64,000 bases of DNA from positions 28,249 to 92,248 of the forward strand of contig JASCPG010000005.1 of NCBI GenBank assembly GCA_029960085.1, in the 5' to 3' direction. This DNA is from Microbacteriaceae bacterium PS02067. GTDB taxonomy: Bacteria; Actinomycetota; Actinomycetes; Actinomycetales; Microbacteriaceae. This document shows positions 45,992-53,552 of the stretch, one piece after another. The number at the start of each line of letters is the position of its first letter. The stretch's first letter is position 1. The notes under the pieces were generated by a model, which saw nothing but the letters and a program-made list of their open reading frames with translations, was not told the DNA's origin and did no database searches. The position numbers and the translations under genes were made by a program.

Positions 45992-47082
45992 ACGGCGCAC
46001 GGCTCTGGACGATCGCCCGCCTCGAACTGACCCAGCGGGTGCGCACCGTCGCGTGGTACGTGCTGCTCGGCATCTTCGCCCTGCTGCTGATCGGTGTGAC
46101 GCTGCTGTCGTTCCTCGCCTTCGGCGGTTGGGGGACGGGCGGTGCCGGGGTGTTCTCCGCCGTCGTGTACGTCACCCTCCTGCTCGTCCTGCTCGTCTCG
46201 CCGACCCTGAGCGGCAACAGCATCAACGGCGACCGTGACGCCGCGACGCTCGCCCCCCTCCAGGTCACGCTCGCGACGACGGGCGAGATCCTCCTCGGCA
46301 AGTTCCTCGCGGCATGTATCACCGGCCTCGCCTTCGCCGCGGTGGCGGTGCCTTTCCTCGTGATCGCGACCCTCGCGGGCGGCGTCAACGGCTGGGCCGT
46401 CGTGACCTCGCTCGCCGTCCTCGTCGTCGAGGTCGGGATCGTCGCCGCGATCGGGGTCGCGATCTCCGGCATCCTCGCGCGTCCGTTGTTCTCCGTCGCG
46501 GTGACCTACCTCATCGTCGCGGCGCTGTCCGTCGGCTCCGTCATCGGATTCGGGCTCGTGAGCACGGCGGCGGGGAGCGAGTTCACGTCGAAGAACCGGT
46601 CGGCCGAGTACACCTCGAACGGGGAGATCGTCTGCAAGGACGGTGGCCACGACTGCTACGGCGACACCGACCAGATGGTCTGCGGCGAGTGGGACACCTA
46701 CACCTATCGCGTGCCGCGCCCGGACCGGGTGTGGTGGCTGCTGTCGTCGAATCCCTTCGTGATCCTCGCGGATGCCACCCCGACGAGCTTCGACCGGCAC
46801 GGCAACCCCGACGACCTGTTCGGATGGATCAAGACCGCCGTCCGCGGAGCGCAGTCCGCACCGGAGCTGCAGAGCACGTGGGACGAGTGTGATCCGCGGT
46901 ATCTCGACGGAACCGAGTACCGGAGCGGGCCGACCCCGGAGGAGATCATCGCCACGACCGTACCGAGCTGGTTCGTCGGCCTCGGCGTCCAGGTGGTGCT
47001 CGCCGTGCTGCTGCTGTGGTGGGCGTGGACGCGCACGCGCACGCCCGCCCGCACCCTGCCGCCGGGGACCCGCATCGCCTGA
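45988..47082 (+). CDS. ABC-2 type exporter permease
   Basis: 364 residues with six membrane segments. LELTQRVRTVAWYVLLGIFALLLIGV is the first, SPTLSGNSINGDRDAATLAPLQVTLATTGEILLGKF is the typical conserved cytosolic loop, and the helix at AVTYLIVAALSVGSVIGFGLV precedes an extracytoplasmic loop of about 160 residues with four to five cysteines (IVCKDGGHDCYG, MVCGEW, DECDPRY). The large cysteine-containing loop is characteristic of an actinobacterial subgroup. Substrate unknown. GTG start. Confidence 0.85.
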   Translation: MNGARLWTIARLELTQRVRTVAWYVLLGIFALLLIGVTLLSFLAFGGWGTGGAGVFSAVVYVTLLLVLLVSPTLSGNSINGDRDAATLAPLQVTLATTGEILLGKFLAACITGLAFAAVAVPFLVIATLAGGVNGWAVVTSLAVLVVEVGIVAAIGVAISGILARPLFSVAVTYLIVAALSVGSVIGFGLVSTAAGSEFTSKNRSAEYTSNGEIVCKDGGHDCYGDTDQMVCGEWDTYTYRVPRPDRVWWLLSSNPFVILADATPTSFDRHGNPDDLFGWIKTAVRGAQSAPELQSTWDECDPRYLDGTEYRSGPTPEEIIATTVPSWFVGLGVQVVLAVLLLWWAWTRTRTPARTLPPGTRIA

Positions 47083-47091
47083 CCTGCGTCG

Positions 47092-47125
47092 GGAACCTCG
47101 ATGAGGATGTTCTCATCGAGGTTCC
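47092..47125. promoter_or_regulatory. Perfect inverted repeat between the ABC permease and the subtilase
   Basis: GGAACCTCGATGAG (47092-47105), a 6-base loop, and its exact complement to 47125: 14 bp. It begins 10 bases after the permease stop and is not followed by a T run. It may be a terminator or an operator for the downstream protease gene. A second small hairpin, CACCTCC/GGAGGTG, lies at 47161-47179. Confidence 0.6.
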
Positions 47126-47207
47126 GTCGGCGTACGGCAGATGCATAGCCTCCTTTCAGTCACCTCCCACCCGGAGGTGTGAGTCCTGTTCGAAAGGTGG
47201 ATCCCTC

Positions 47208-50200
47208 TTGCGACGACGCATTCTCGCGGCCGTCGGCGCCATCGCGCTGACATTGCCCGCCTCCGTTGCCCTCGCGGCAAGCCCCGACGACGACCCGTCG
47301 TCGCGGTTCCATGCCGCAGCCTCACGCGGCGCGATCGACACGTCCTTCTCGTCGGCGGCCATCGGCGCCGACGGTCGCGTCACGGTCGTGATCGAGATGA
47401 CGGGCGACCCCGTCGCCGTCGTGGAGGCGGAGAACGGGCAGGAGCTCAGCACGGGCGAACGCAGCGCGGTGAAGAACAAGCTCAAGAAGGCACAGGACTC
47501 CATCAAGGGATCCATCACGGGCAAGGGCGGTGAGATCCAGGCGCAGATGCAGTCCGCGTACAACGGATTCCAGGCATCCGTCCCCGCCGACCAGGTCGAC
47601 GCCGTCGCGTCGCTGCCCGGGGTCGTCGCGATCCACCCGGTCCGCACCTACTCGATCGACAACGCCGTCTCGGTGCCGTACCTCGGTCTGCCGGCCGTCT
47701 GGCAGAACACCGGATTCACCGGTCAGGGCGTCAAGGTCGCGATCATCGACACCGGCATCGACTACACGCACGCGACCTTCGGCGGTCCTGGAACGGCGGC
47801 GGCCTACGAGGCCGCGCATGCCGCCGAGACCCAGCCTGCCGACCCCGCGCTGTTCGGGCCCGGTGCCCCGCGCATCAAGGGCGGGATCGACCTCGTCGGC
47901 GACTCGTACAACGCGGACCCCAGCAGCGCGAGCTACCAGCCGATCCCGCACCCGGACTCCAACCCGCTCGACTGCCAGGGCCACGGCTCGCACGTCGCCG
48001 GCACGGCCGGAGGGTCGGGCGTCCTCGCCGACGGCACCGGGTTCACCGGGCCGTACGACAGCACGACGCCGGGCAACGCGTTCCGCGTCGGCCCGGGTGT
48101 CGCTCCGAAGGCCGACCTCTACGCGGTCCGTGTGTTCGGTTGCGGCGGCTCGACCGACATGGTCGTCCCCGCCCTCGACTGGGCCGTCGAGAACGGCATG
48201 GACGTCGTGAACATGTCGCTCGGATCCTCCTTCGGGCGCGGTGACGACCCGGATGCCGTCGCGGCGGCCAACGCCGTCGGCGCGGGCGTCGTGGTCGTGG
48301 CATCCGCCGGAAACGCCGGCCACAACCCGTACCTCACCGGGTCGCCGGGGACGGGTGACGGCGTGATCGCCGTCTCGGCCGTCGACAGCGCCGAGGGCTT
48401 CCCCGGCGCGACGATCACCGTCGGCGGTCAGTCCATCGAGGCCATCAACGCCAACGGCGTCTCCGTCGCGGGCCTCGGCACGCTGTCGGTCGTGCGCCTC
48501 GTCGATGACCCCGCGACGCCCGAGAACGAGGCGCTCGGCTGCTCCGTCGCCGCGTATACGAAGGCGGGCGTCGCTCCGGGCCAGAATCAGCTCGCGGTCT
48601 CCACGCGCGGCACGTGTGCGCGGGTGGCGAAGGCCATCTACGCGCAGGAGGCCGGTGCGGCCGCGGCGCTCATGGTGAACAGCAGCAACGACCTGCCGCC
48701 GTTCGAGGGCGCGATCACGGAGAACGCCGACACGGGCGAGCCCGCGAACGTCACGATCCCGTTCCTCGGCGTCCGCTCGTCGAACGGTCCCGTGTTCACG
48801 ACCGGCGCGACGGCGACCTTCGCCGACGCACAGATCTCGAACCCTGGCTTCCGCGGGTACGGTTCGTTCACCTCGTCCGGCCCCCGGTCGGGTGACAGCG
48901 CCATCAGCCCCGACGTCGCGGCGCCCGGTGTCTCGATCGTCTCGGCGGCGGTCGGCTCCGGAAACGGCGCGGCGACCCTGTCGGGCACGTCGATGGCCGC
49001 ACCGCACGTCGCCGGCGTCGCGGCGCTGTCGGTGCAGGCGCACCCCTCGTGGAGCGCTCCGCAGGTCGCCGCCTCCGTCGTGTCGACCGCCGACCCCGAG
49101 AAGGTCGCCGGGCAGAGCCTGACGATCGGCGGCGTGGGTCTCGTCGATGCGGCGCAGGCCGTCGCGACGACCGTCACCGCGACGGGCGATGCATTCCGGA
49201 CGGAGAGCGGCTGGGCGCGCGAGTCGGCGCTGAGCTTCGGCTTCCAGGAGTCGCCGCTCGGGTTCGCCGGGATCAAGACGGTCACCGTCCGCAACGACGG
49301 TCCGAAGTCGGTCACCTACAAGGTGTCGACGTCGCCGTCCGCGCAGTCCGCGAAGGCGAAGGTGAGCCTGTCGACGAAGTCGATCACGGTGCGCCCGGGC
49401 AGCTCCGCCAAGCTGCTGCTGAGCGTCACGGCATCCGCCAAGGACATCCCGACCTCCGTCGTCGCGAGCGACCAGTTCGCGTTCTACGAGATCTCGGGTG
49501 ACATCACCCTGACCGCGACGGACTCGACGCTGCGTGTGCCGTACCTGCTCGTGCCGCGCTCGACGAGCACGGTGTCGTCGCCGACCTCGGCGCTGTTCAC
49601 CGGCAAGCAGAAGGTGACGGATGCCACGAAGAAGATCTCGCTGTGGAACATCTTCGGTGCGCAGGCATCCGCCGGCGCCGATGTGTACACGTGGGGCCTG
49701 TCCGACGGGAAGGACATCGCGGGGACCCTGCCCGACACGGGGTACGACATTCGCGCCGCGGGTGTGCAGTCGTTCGCCGACGGGGCGGATCACCTGATGG
49801 TGTTCGCGCTCAACATGCACCACCGCTGGTCGAACGCGGCGAGCAACGAGTACGACGTGATCCTCGACACCGACCGCGACGGCCAGGCCGACTGGATCGT
49901 GCTGTCGGCGGACTCCGGCGCCGTGCGTTCGGGGGACAACAACGGTCTGTCCGAGGTGTTCATCGTCAACGCGAAGACCGGGGCGACGGCGGCGAGCGGT
50001 TTCCAGACGCAGTCCCCGACCGACTCGAGCACCTTGCTGCTGCCGGTGTACGCGAGCGACCTCGGCATCGCGGGGGCGTTCAACTACACGGTGCAGACGT
50101 CCAGCGTCAACGGCGGGCAGGACTCGGTGAACGGCTGGGCGACGTACGACCCGACCGCTCCGGCGATCAGCAACGGTCAGTTCGTCGACGTGCCGTCACG

Positions 50201-50330
50201 AGGCTCCGCCTCGGTCGACGTCGCCGTGAACGCCGCGCAGGTCGCCGCGCAGAAGCCGCTGGGCACGATGGTCGTCGTCTTCGACAACCCGTCGGGCGCC
50301 GGTGAGGCGCTGCTGGTGAAGGTGAAGTAA
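47208..50330 (+). CDS. Secreted subtilisin-like serine protease (S8) with PA domain
   Basis: 1040 residues. A signal peptide (RRRILAAVGAIALTLPASVALAA) and an inhibitor I9-type propeptide (about 50-140) are followed by the S8 catalytic domain: Asp181 in IIDTGIDYTH, His259 in GHGSHVAG and Ser595 in SGTSMAAPHVAG. A protease-associated domain is inserted at about 430-520, between His and Ser. Fn3-like and other beta domains follow to residue 1040. It is exported and probably degrades extracellular protein. The TTG start at 47208 was chosen because AAAGGTGG lies about 8 bases upstream and it begins the signal peptide. Confidence 0.92.
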   Translation: MRRRILAAVGAIALTLPASVALAASPDDDPSSRFHAAASRGAIDTSFSSAAIGADGRVTVVIEMTGDPVAVVEAENGQELSTGERSAVKNKLKKAQDSIKGSITGKGGEIQAQMQSAYNGFQASVPADQVDAVASLPGVVAIHPVRTYSIDNAVSVPYLGLPAVWQNTGFTGQGVKVAIIDTGIDYTHATFGGPGTAAAYEAAHAAETQPADPALFGPGAPRIKGGIDLVGDSYNADPSSASYQPIPHPDSNPLDCQGHGSHVAGTAGGSGVLADGTGFTGPYDSTTPGNAFRVGPGVAPKADLYAVRVFGCGGSTDMVVPALDWAVENGMDVVNMSLGSSFGRGDDPDAVAAANAVGAGVVVVASAGNAGHNPYLTGSPGTGDGVIAVSAVDSAEGFPGATITVGGQSIEAINANGVSVAGLGTLSVVRLVDDPATPENEALGCSVAAYTKAGVAPGQNQLAVSTRGTCARVAKAIYAQEAGAAAALMVNSSNDLPPFEGAITENADTGEPANVTIPFLGVRSSNGPVFTTGATATFADAQISNPGFRGYGSFTSSGPRSGDSAISPDVAAPGVSIVSAAVGSGNGAATLSGTSMAAPHVAGVAALSVQAHPSWSAPQVAASVVSTADPEKVAGQSLTIGGVGLVDAAQAVATTVTATGDAFRTESGWARESALSFGFQESPLGFAGIKTVTVRNDGPKSVTYKVSTSPSAQSAKAKVSLSTKSITVRPGSSAKLLLSVTASAKDIPTSVVASDQFAFYEISGDITLTATDSTLRVPYLLVPRSTSTVSSPTSALFTGKQKVTDATKKISLWNIFGAQASAGADVYTWGLSDGKDIAGTLPDTGYDIRAAGVQSFADGADHLMVFALNMHHRWSNAASNEYDVILDTDRDGQADWIVLSADSGAVRSGDNNGLSEVFIVNAKTGATAASGFQTQSPTDSSTLLLPVYASDLGIAGAFNYTVQTSSVNGGQDSVNGWATYDPTAPAISNGQFVDVPSRGSASVDVAVNAAQVAAQKPLGTMVVVFDNPSGAGEALLVKVK

Positions 50331-50340
50331 CCCATTCCAG

Positions 50341-50377
50341 CCGAAGGGGCGGACGCGCGGGCGTTCCGCCCCTTCGG
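50341..50377. terminator. Subtilase terminator
   Basis: A perfect 12-bp stem, CCGAAGGGGCGG at 50341-50352 and its complement at 50366-50377, 10 bases after the stop codon. Confidence 0.8.
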
Positions 50378-50447
50378 TGTGTGTGGGCGCGGCGCGCGTC
50401 CCGTCGCGCCATGCCTCGGTGACGGTCAGCTCGGTTCGGGATGCCGC

Positions 50448-50861
50448 TCAGCGGGTGCAGAGGACGGGGTCGTCGCCCGTGCCGAACCGGTAGTCGTACG
50501 TCTTGTCGCCCGCGGTGACGACGACGCGCATGCCGTCGACGAGGGCTTGCGTGTAGGACTGTCCGGGCGACGCGCAACCCAGCGAGCCGTCGCTGAAGGT
50601 GACGGCGGTCGCCGAGACGAGTTCGGGCGCGTCGGCGACGCCGCGGCTCGAGAGGTCGGCGACGATGGCATCCCATCGCGCCGGCGGGACGTCGGTGGGG
50701 GTCCCCGTCGGGTCGACGGGCCCGGGTGTCGTCGTCTGGAACGGCGGACGCGTGCTCGCGGGAGGCGTCGGGGTGGGGTCGCTCATCGTCGCTCCGGAGG
50801 CGCAGGCCGCGAGCATGAGGGCGAGTGCGGCGGCGGATGCCGCGCCGAGCGTTCTGCGCAT
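50448..50861 (-). CDS. Hypothetical lipoprotein
   Basis: 137 residues. The signal peptide ends at lipobox LAAC. A Pro/Thr-rich tether (about 25-60) leads to a small domain with two cysteines (SDGSLGCASPGQSYTQ and VLCTR) that may form a disulfide. The SLGC...PGxxYTQ pattern recurs in small actinobacterial secreted proteins. Function unknown. Confidence 0.7.
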   Translation of the reverse strand: MRRTLGAASAAALALMLAACASGATMSDPTPTPPASTRPPFQTTTPGPVDPTGTPTDVPPARWDAIVADLSSRGVADAPELVSATAVTFSDGSLGCASPGQSYTQALVDGMRVVVTAGDKTYDYRFGTGDDPVLCTR

Positions 50862-50927
50862 CGGTGCCTCCCGGGATCGCGGTGTTGCGTCGAGGGTAGG
50901 GCCTCTACCTGCGAACCGCCGGGGAAC

Positions 50928-51491
50928 TCAGTCCCAGTCCAGGTAGTCCTCGATGAACCAGGAGGTCTCGCCCGGGTGCGTCGCAGGGAACAGGTGCCCC
51001 GCGCCCTCGACCGTCTTGAGGCTCGCGAGCGCGGGGGCGGATGCCACGAGCCGCTCGCTCTCGGAGAGGGGGGTGACCTCGTCGCCCGTGCCGTGGATGA
51101 CGAGCACGGGGATGTCGTCCGCGAGGGGGATGTCCGCGGGCTCCGGCGCGAGCAGGAGCACGCCGTTGACGCGGTCGTGGTGGTCGGTGGGGACCGTCCG
51201 GGCGACGGTGCCGCCGAACCCGTGGCCGCCGATCCAGGAGTGGTCGAGCCCCACGGCATCCATGATGTCGACGACGGTGCGCGCGAGGTCGTGTCGGTCG
51301 GCGGTGGGATCGAGCGGAGCGAGCCGCACGACGCGGAAGTCCTCCTCGACGAGGATCGAGGCGAGCGTGCCGAGTGAGGCGATGTCCTGGCCGGTCTCGG
51401 GGATGAGGATGACGGCGGGACCGGTGCCCTCGTCGATGTAGGCGATGGCGCGGCCATCCGGCTCGAACGTCTGGAGCGGTGCGGTCGTCAT
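50928..51491 (-). CDS. Alpha/beta-hydrolase-fold protein lacking the nucleophile serine
   Basis: 187 residues, short for the fold. AIAYIDEGTGPAVILIPE gives the first strands. The nucleophile elbow reads GGHGFGG where GxSxG is expected, so glycine replaces serine. VLVIHGTGDEVTPLSESERL holds the usual aspartate and VEGAGHLFPATHP the histidine. With acid and base kept and the nucleophile lost, it may be inactive or use other chemistry. The ATG at 51491 was preferred over the longer frame, which would run through the next gene. Confidence 0.75.
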   Translation of the reverse strand: MTTAPLQTFEPDGRAIAYIDEGTGPAVILIPETGQDIASLGTLASILVEEDFRVVRLAPLDPTADRHDLARTVVDIMDAVGLDHSWIGGHGFGGTVARTVPTDHHDRVNGVLLLAPEPADIPLADDIPVLVIHGTGDEVTPLSESERLVASAPALASLKTVEGAGHLFPATHPGETSWFIEDYLDWD

Positions 51492-51573
51492 GGCATCCAG
51501 TCTCCCAGGGGCGTGCGGGGCGCGCCAATCCGCACGCGCGGCGCCGCTCGTGGCCGCCGCGCGTGATGTCCGC

Positions 51574-51942
51574 TCAGGGCGTCGTGCGTGAGTGGAGCGT
51601 GATCGCGTAGCCGTCGAGGTCCTGGAAGACGAACGTGTCGCCGAACGGGCCCTCGAAGGGGCTCTGCAGGATCGTCGCCCCGGCGGCGGCCATCGCGGCA
51701 TGCCGTTCGGATGCCTCGGGGTCATGCAGCCACAGGGCGACTCCGAGGCCCAGGGGGCCTGCCTCGAGGTCGACGCCCGGTGCGGCATCGCGCACCGCGA
51801 AGGCGGGCTGAGTCGCGAAGACGACCGCGTGCGGCGGGGAGAACGGGGCACGCTCGAGGCCGACGACGTTTTCGTAGAAGGCGGCGGCCTTCTTGAGGTC
51901 ACGCACCTGGAGAGAGATGAAATCGGGGCCGATGACGGTCAT
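51574..51942 (-). CDS. VOC (glyoxalase/dioxygenase superfamily) protein
   Basis: 122 residues with two beta-alpha-beta-beta-beta modules: ISLQVRDLKKAAAFYENVVGLERA at the N-terminus, LGVALWLHDPE in the middle, and GDTFVFQDLDGYAITLHS, ending in the usual metal-site strand. Members range from dioxygenases to antibiotic-binding proteins. It is divergent from a MarR gene, and a palindromic operator lies 13 bases upstream of its start, so it is probably the target of that regulator. Confidence 0.83.
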   Translation of the reverse strand: MTVIGPDFISLQVRDLKKAAAFYENVVGLERAPFSPPHAVVFATQPAFAVRDAAPGVDLEAGPLGLGVALWLHDPEASERHAAMAAAGATILQSPFEGPFGDTFVFQDLDGYAITLHSRTTP

Positions 51943-51954
51943 GGATGTTCCTTG

Positions 51955-51972
51955 ATGTCAGAATTCTTACAT
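51955..51972. promoter_or_regulatory. MarR operator, VOC side
   Basis: ATGTCAG, AATT, CTTACAT: an 18-bp palindrome with one mismatch, adjacent to the VOC gene start. Confidence 0.7.
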
Positions 51973-51980
51973 AAGCGAGT

Positions 51981-51998
51981 ATGTCAGAATACTGACAT
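51981..51998. promoter_or_regulatory. MarR operator, regulator side
   Basis: ATGTCAG, AATA, CTGACAT: 7-bp arms in a perfect palindrome, overlapping the first two bases of the MarR start codon. Its centre is 26 bp from that of the other site. Confidence 0.75.
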
Positions 51999-52422
51999 GG
52001 GAGCAAGCGAGCCGTCGATCGGGTATCTCGTCAAGCACGCGCAGGCGCTGCTGCGCGCACGCATGGAGGAGGACCTCGCGCCCCTCGGCCTGACGGTGTC
52101 GCAGTACTCGTGTCTGTACCGGCTGAGTGTCGAGCCCGGGATCTCGGCGGCGGCGCTCGCGCGGAGCGTCTTCATGACGAGGCAGTCGATGGGGGCGATG
52201 CTGCAGCCGCTCACCGACCGCGGGCTCGTCCGGCGTCCACAGCAGGCGGATGCGGGCCGTGCGCTGCCGATCGCGCTGACGGCGTCCGGCGCCGCGCTCC
52301 TCGAGGACGCGCGGCCGATCGTCGACGCTGTGGAGCGGGAGATGATCGCCGAGCTCGCGCCGTCCGAGCGTGCGGCGCTCGCCGAGGGGCTCGCACGCTG
52401 TATCGCCGGCCTCAGCCGGTGA
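51997..52422 (+). CDS. MarR-family transcriptional regulator
   Basis: 141 residues: LVKHAQALLRARMEEDLAPLGLTVSQYSCLYRLS, the winged-helix recognition region SAAALARSVFMTRQSMGAMLQPLTDRGLV, the wing RRPQQADAGRALPIALTASGAALLEDA, and a C-terminal dimerisation helix. It probably represses itself and the divergent VOC gene through the two palindromes between them. Its 3' end overlaps the convergent lipoprotein gene by 11 bases. Confidence 0.88.
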   Translation: MGASEPSIGYLVKHAQALLRARMEEDLAPLGLTVSQYSCLYRLSVEPGISAAALARSVFMTRQSMGAMLQPLTDRGLVRRPQQADAGRALPIALTASGAALLEDARPIVDAVEREMIAELAPSERAALAEGLARCIAGLSR

Positions 52423-52984
52423 GGTCCGAGGTGGGGATGTGCGCGGCATCCTCGGGAAGCTGCGCGACGAGTCGTGGATCGCAGGCCGGGTCGTCCCCCG
52501 AGGCGTAGTCCGGCTTCTGGGCATCCCCCACGCTCCCCGCGACGAGGACGACGCGCCACCGGTAGCAGGTGTACACGGTCGAGGGGCCGCGGTACGTGAT
52601 GGCGGAGTTCGTGAGGTCGTCGCGGGGGACGTCCGGGCGCGCCCCGGATGTCACGAACTCCGTGAACTCGACCACCGCGCCGCCGAGGCCGTCGTCACCG
52701 ACATCCTCGATCGCGTAGACGACGCTCGCGGGTGCGGTTGTCGGAATCGCAGGCGGCGGCTCGGAGCCGTCCCACGTCGTGACCACGTCGGAGAGACGGG
52801 CCGCGATGTCGGCAGCGTCCGTCGCCGGGACTCCCGGCTGGAGGGCGAGGAAGGTGACCTCCTGCTGCCCGCGGATCTGGCGCCAGAGCACGCCGTCGTA
52901 CGACTGTAGTCCGGCGCAGCCCGTCAACACCGCGAATGCGGCCGTCACGCCGAGCATGGAGACGATCGCGCGGGCGTGGGGCAT
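52412..52984 (-). CDS. Hypothetical lipoprotein
   Basis: 190 residues. Signal peptide with lipobox LTGC, then QQEVTFLALQPGVPATDAADIAARL and a central domain with TVYTCYRWRVVLV. No domain I recognise. The palindrome at 52996-53014 lies just upstream and may regulate it. Confidence 0.65.
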   Translation of the reverse strand: MPHARAIVSMLGVTAAFAVLTGCAGLQSYDGVLWRQIRGQQEVTFLALQPGVPATDAADIAARLSDVVTTWDGSEPPPAIPTTAPASVVYAIEDVGDDGLGGAVVEFTEFVTSGARPDVPRDDLTNSAITYRGPSTVYTCYRWRVVLVAGSVGDAQKPDYASGDDPACDPRLVAQLPEDAAHIPTSDLTG

Positions 52985-52995
52985 GATACGCGCAG

Positions 52996-53014
52996 TCTAT
53001 CGATTATCGATAGA
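52996..53014. promoter_or_regulatory. Perfect palindrome upstream of the lipoprotein gene
   Basis: TCTATCGAT, T, ATCGATAGA: 9-bp arms around one base. It has the size and symmetry of a dimeric repressor operator and sits 12 bases upstream of the minus-strand lipoprotein start. No regulator gene adjoins it. Confidence 0.55.
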
Positions 53015-53108
53015 AGAGGAACAGCGGAGATGGGTCGCGCCAGTGTCAGGCGATCCCGCGGCGGGCGGGGCGGCGCGGAGGATGGGTACGACGTCCACAC
53101 GCAGAGTG

Positions 53109-53129
53109 GACGCGACGGCGGGAGTCGAA
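53109..53129 (-). repeat. Displaced tRNA-3'-end-like repeat (putative att site)
   Basis: Read on the minus strand it begins TTCGACTCCC, as the tRNA-like element at 61132 does, and differs from it at 3 of 21 positions. No other part of a tRNA is present here. Confidence 0.55.
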
Positions 53130-53275
53130 ACTTCGGTTGCGCTGATTTCGCTGCTTCCGGAGAACCGCGGAATCACGCGGGTTGAGCAGTTCTACCGCGG
53201 AAAACCAAGGAAGCGGGGCCTGTGACCGAGTCTCGTGTCGTTCGGTTCTGATCAGGGGGATCGGTCTGAATCTGC

Positions 53276-53299
53276 GCAGGTTGTGTCCACATGGTGTCC
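53276..53299. repeat. Island-end repeat, left copy
   Basis: Contains TGTGTCCAC and ATGGTGTCC. It matches 61032-61055 at 20 of 24 positions in the same orientation. The GTGTCCAC word is itself repeated at 53294-53301. Possibly an integrase arm-type site. Confidence 0.5.
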
Positions 53300-53329
53300 A
53301 CGTGGGAACGCGTCTTCCGTCTTCGCTCA

Positions 53330-53440
53330 TTACAGGTCCTGATCGCCCTCGCATGATTCGAGCAAGCTGTCGCGGAGCGCGTCGAAGCACTCGGAGGCTC
53401 GCCACCCGGGGGTCGAGAAGAAGGTCGGGTTACGTCGTCG
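53330..53440 (-). pseudogene. Degenerate C-terminal tail of an AbiEi-like antitoxin
   Basis: Minus-strand translation ending at the TAA at 53330-53332 reads FSTPGWRASE, then ALRDSLLES and EGDQDL. The intact AbiEi encoded at 60314-60922 ends FATPGWQASE, ALRDSFVRE and EGDGR. The match covers about 30 residues; upstream of it the frame loses similarity and no start is found. This is a remnant of a second copy. Confidence 0.65.
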
Positions 53441-53539
53441 GGAACCCGTCTCAAGGCTATGGTCCGCGTCCGCCGTCTCATCCCCTCAACGCTTGGACAG
53501 CACCGGCGCCGTCCTCGAAGCCGACCGCGTCCGCGACGG

Positions 53540-53545
53540 TAAGCT
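53540..53545 (+). promoter_or_regulatory. -10 box of the TPR/coiled-coil gene
   Basis: TAAGCT, 7 bases before the GTG at 53553. Confidence 0.5.
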
Positions 53546-53552
53546 CGCGAGC

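Larger units (their letters stand above)
52985..53552. other. Left boundary region of the accessory island
   Basis: 568 bases without an intact gene. In order it holds the palindrome at 52996-53014, the tRNA-3'-end-like repeat at 53109-53129, a 24-base repeat at 53276-53299, and the degenerate AbiEi tail near 53330-53440. The next gene's -10 box is at 53540. Confidence 0.7.

Noticed and set aside
53046..53405. Minus-strand frame of 119 codons at the island edge
   Set aside because: No start signal and no domain. It overlaps the AbiEi remnant in another frame.
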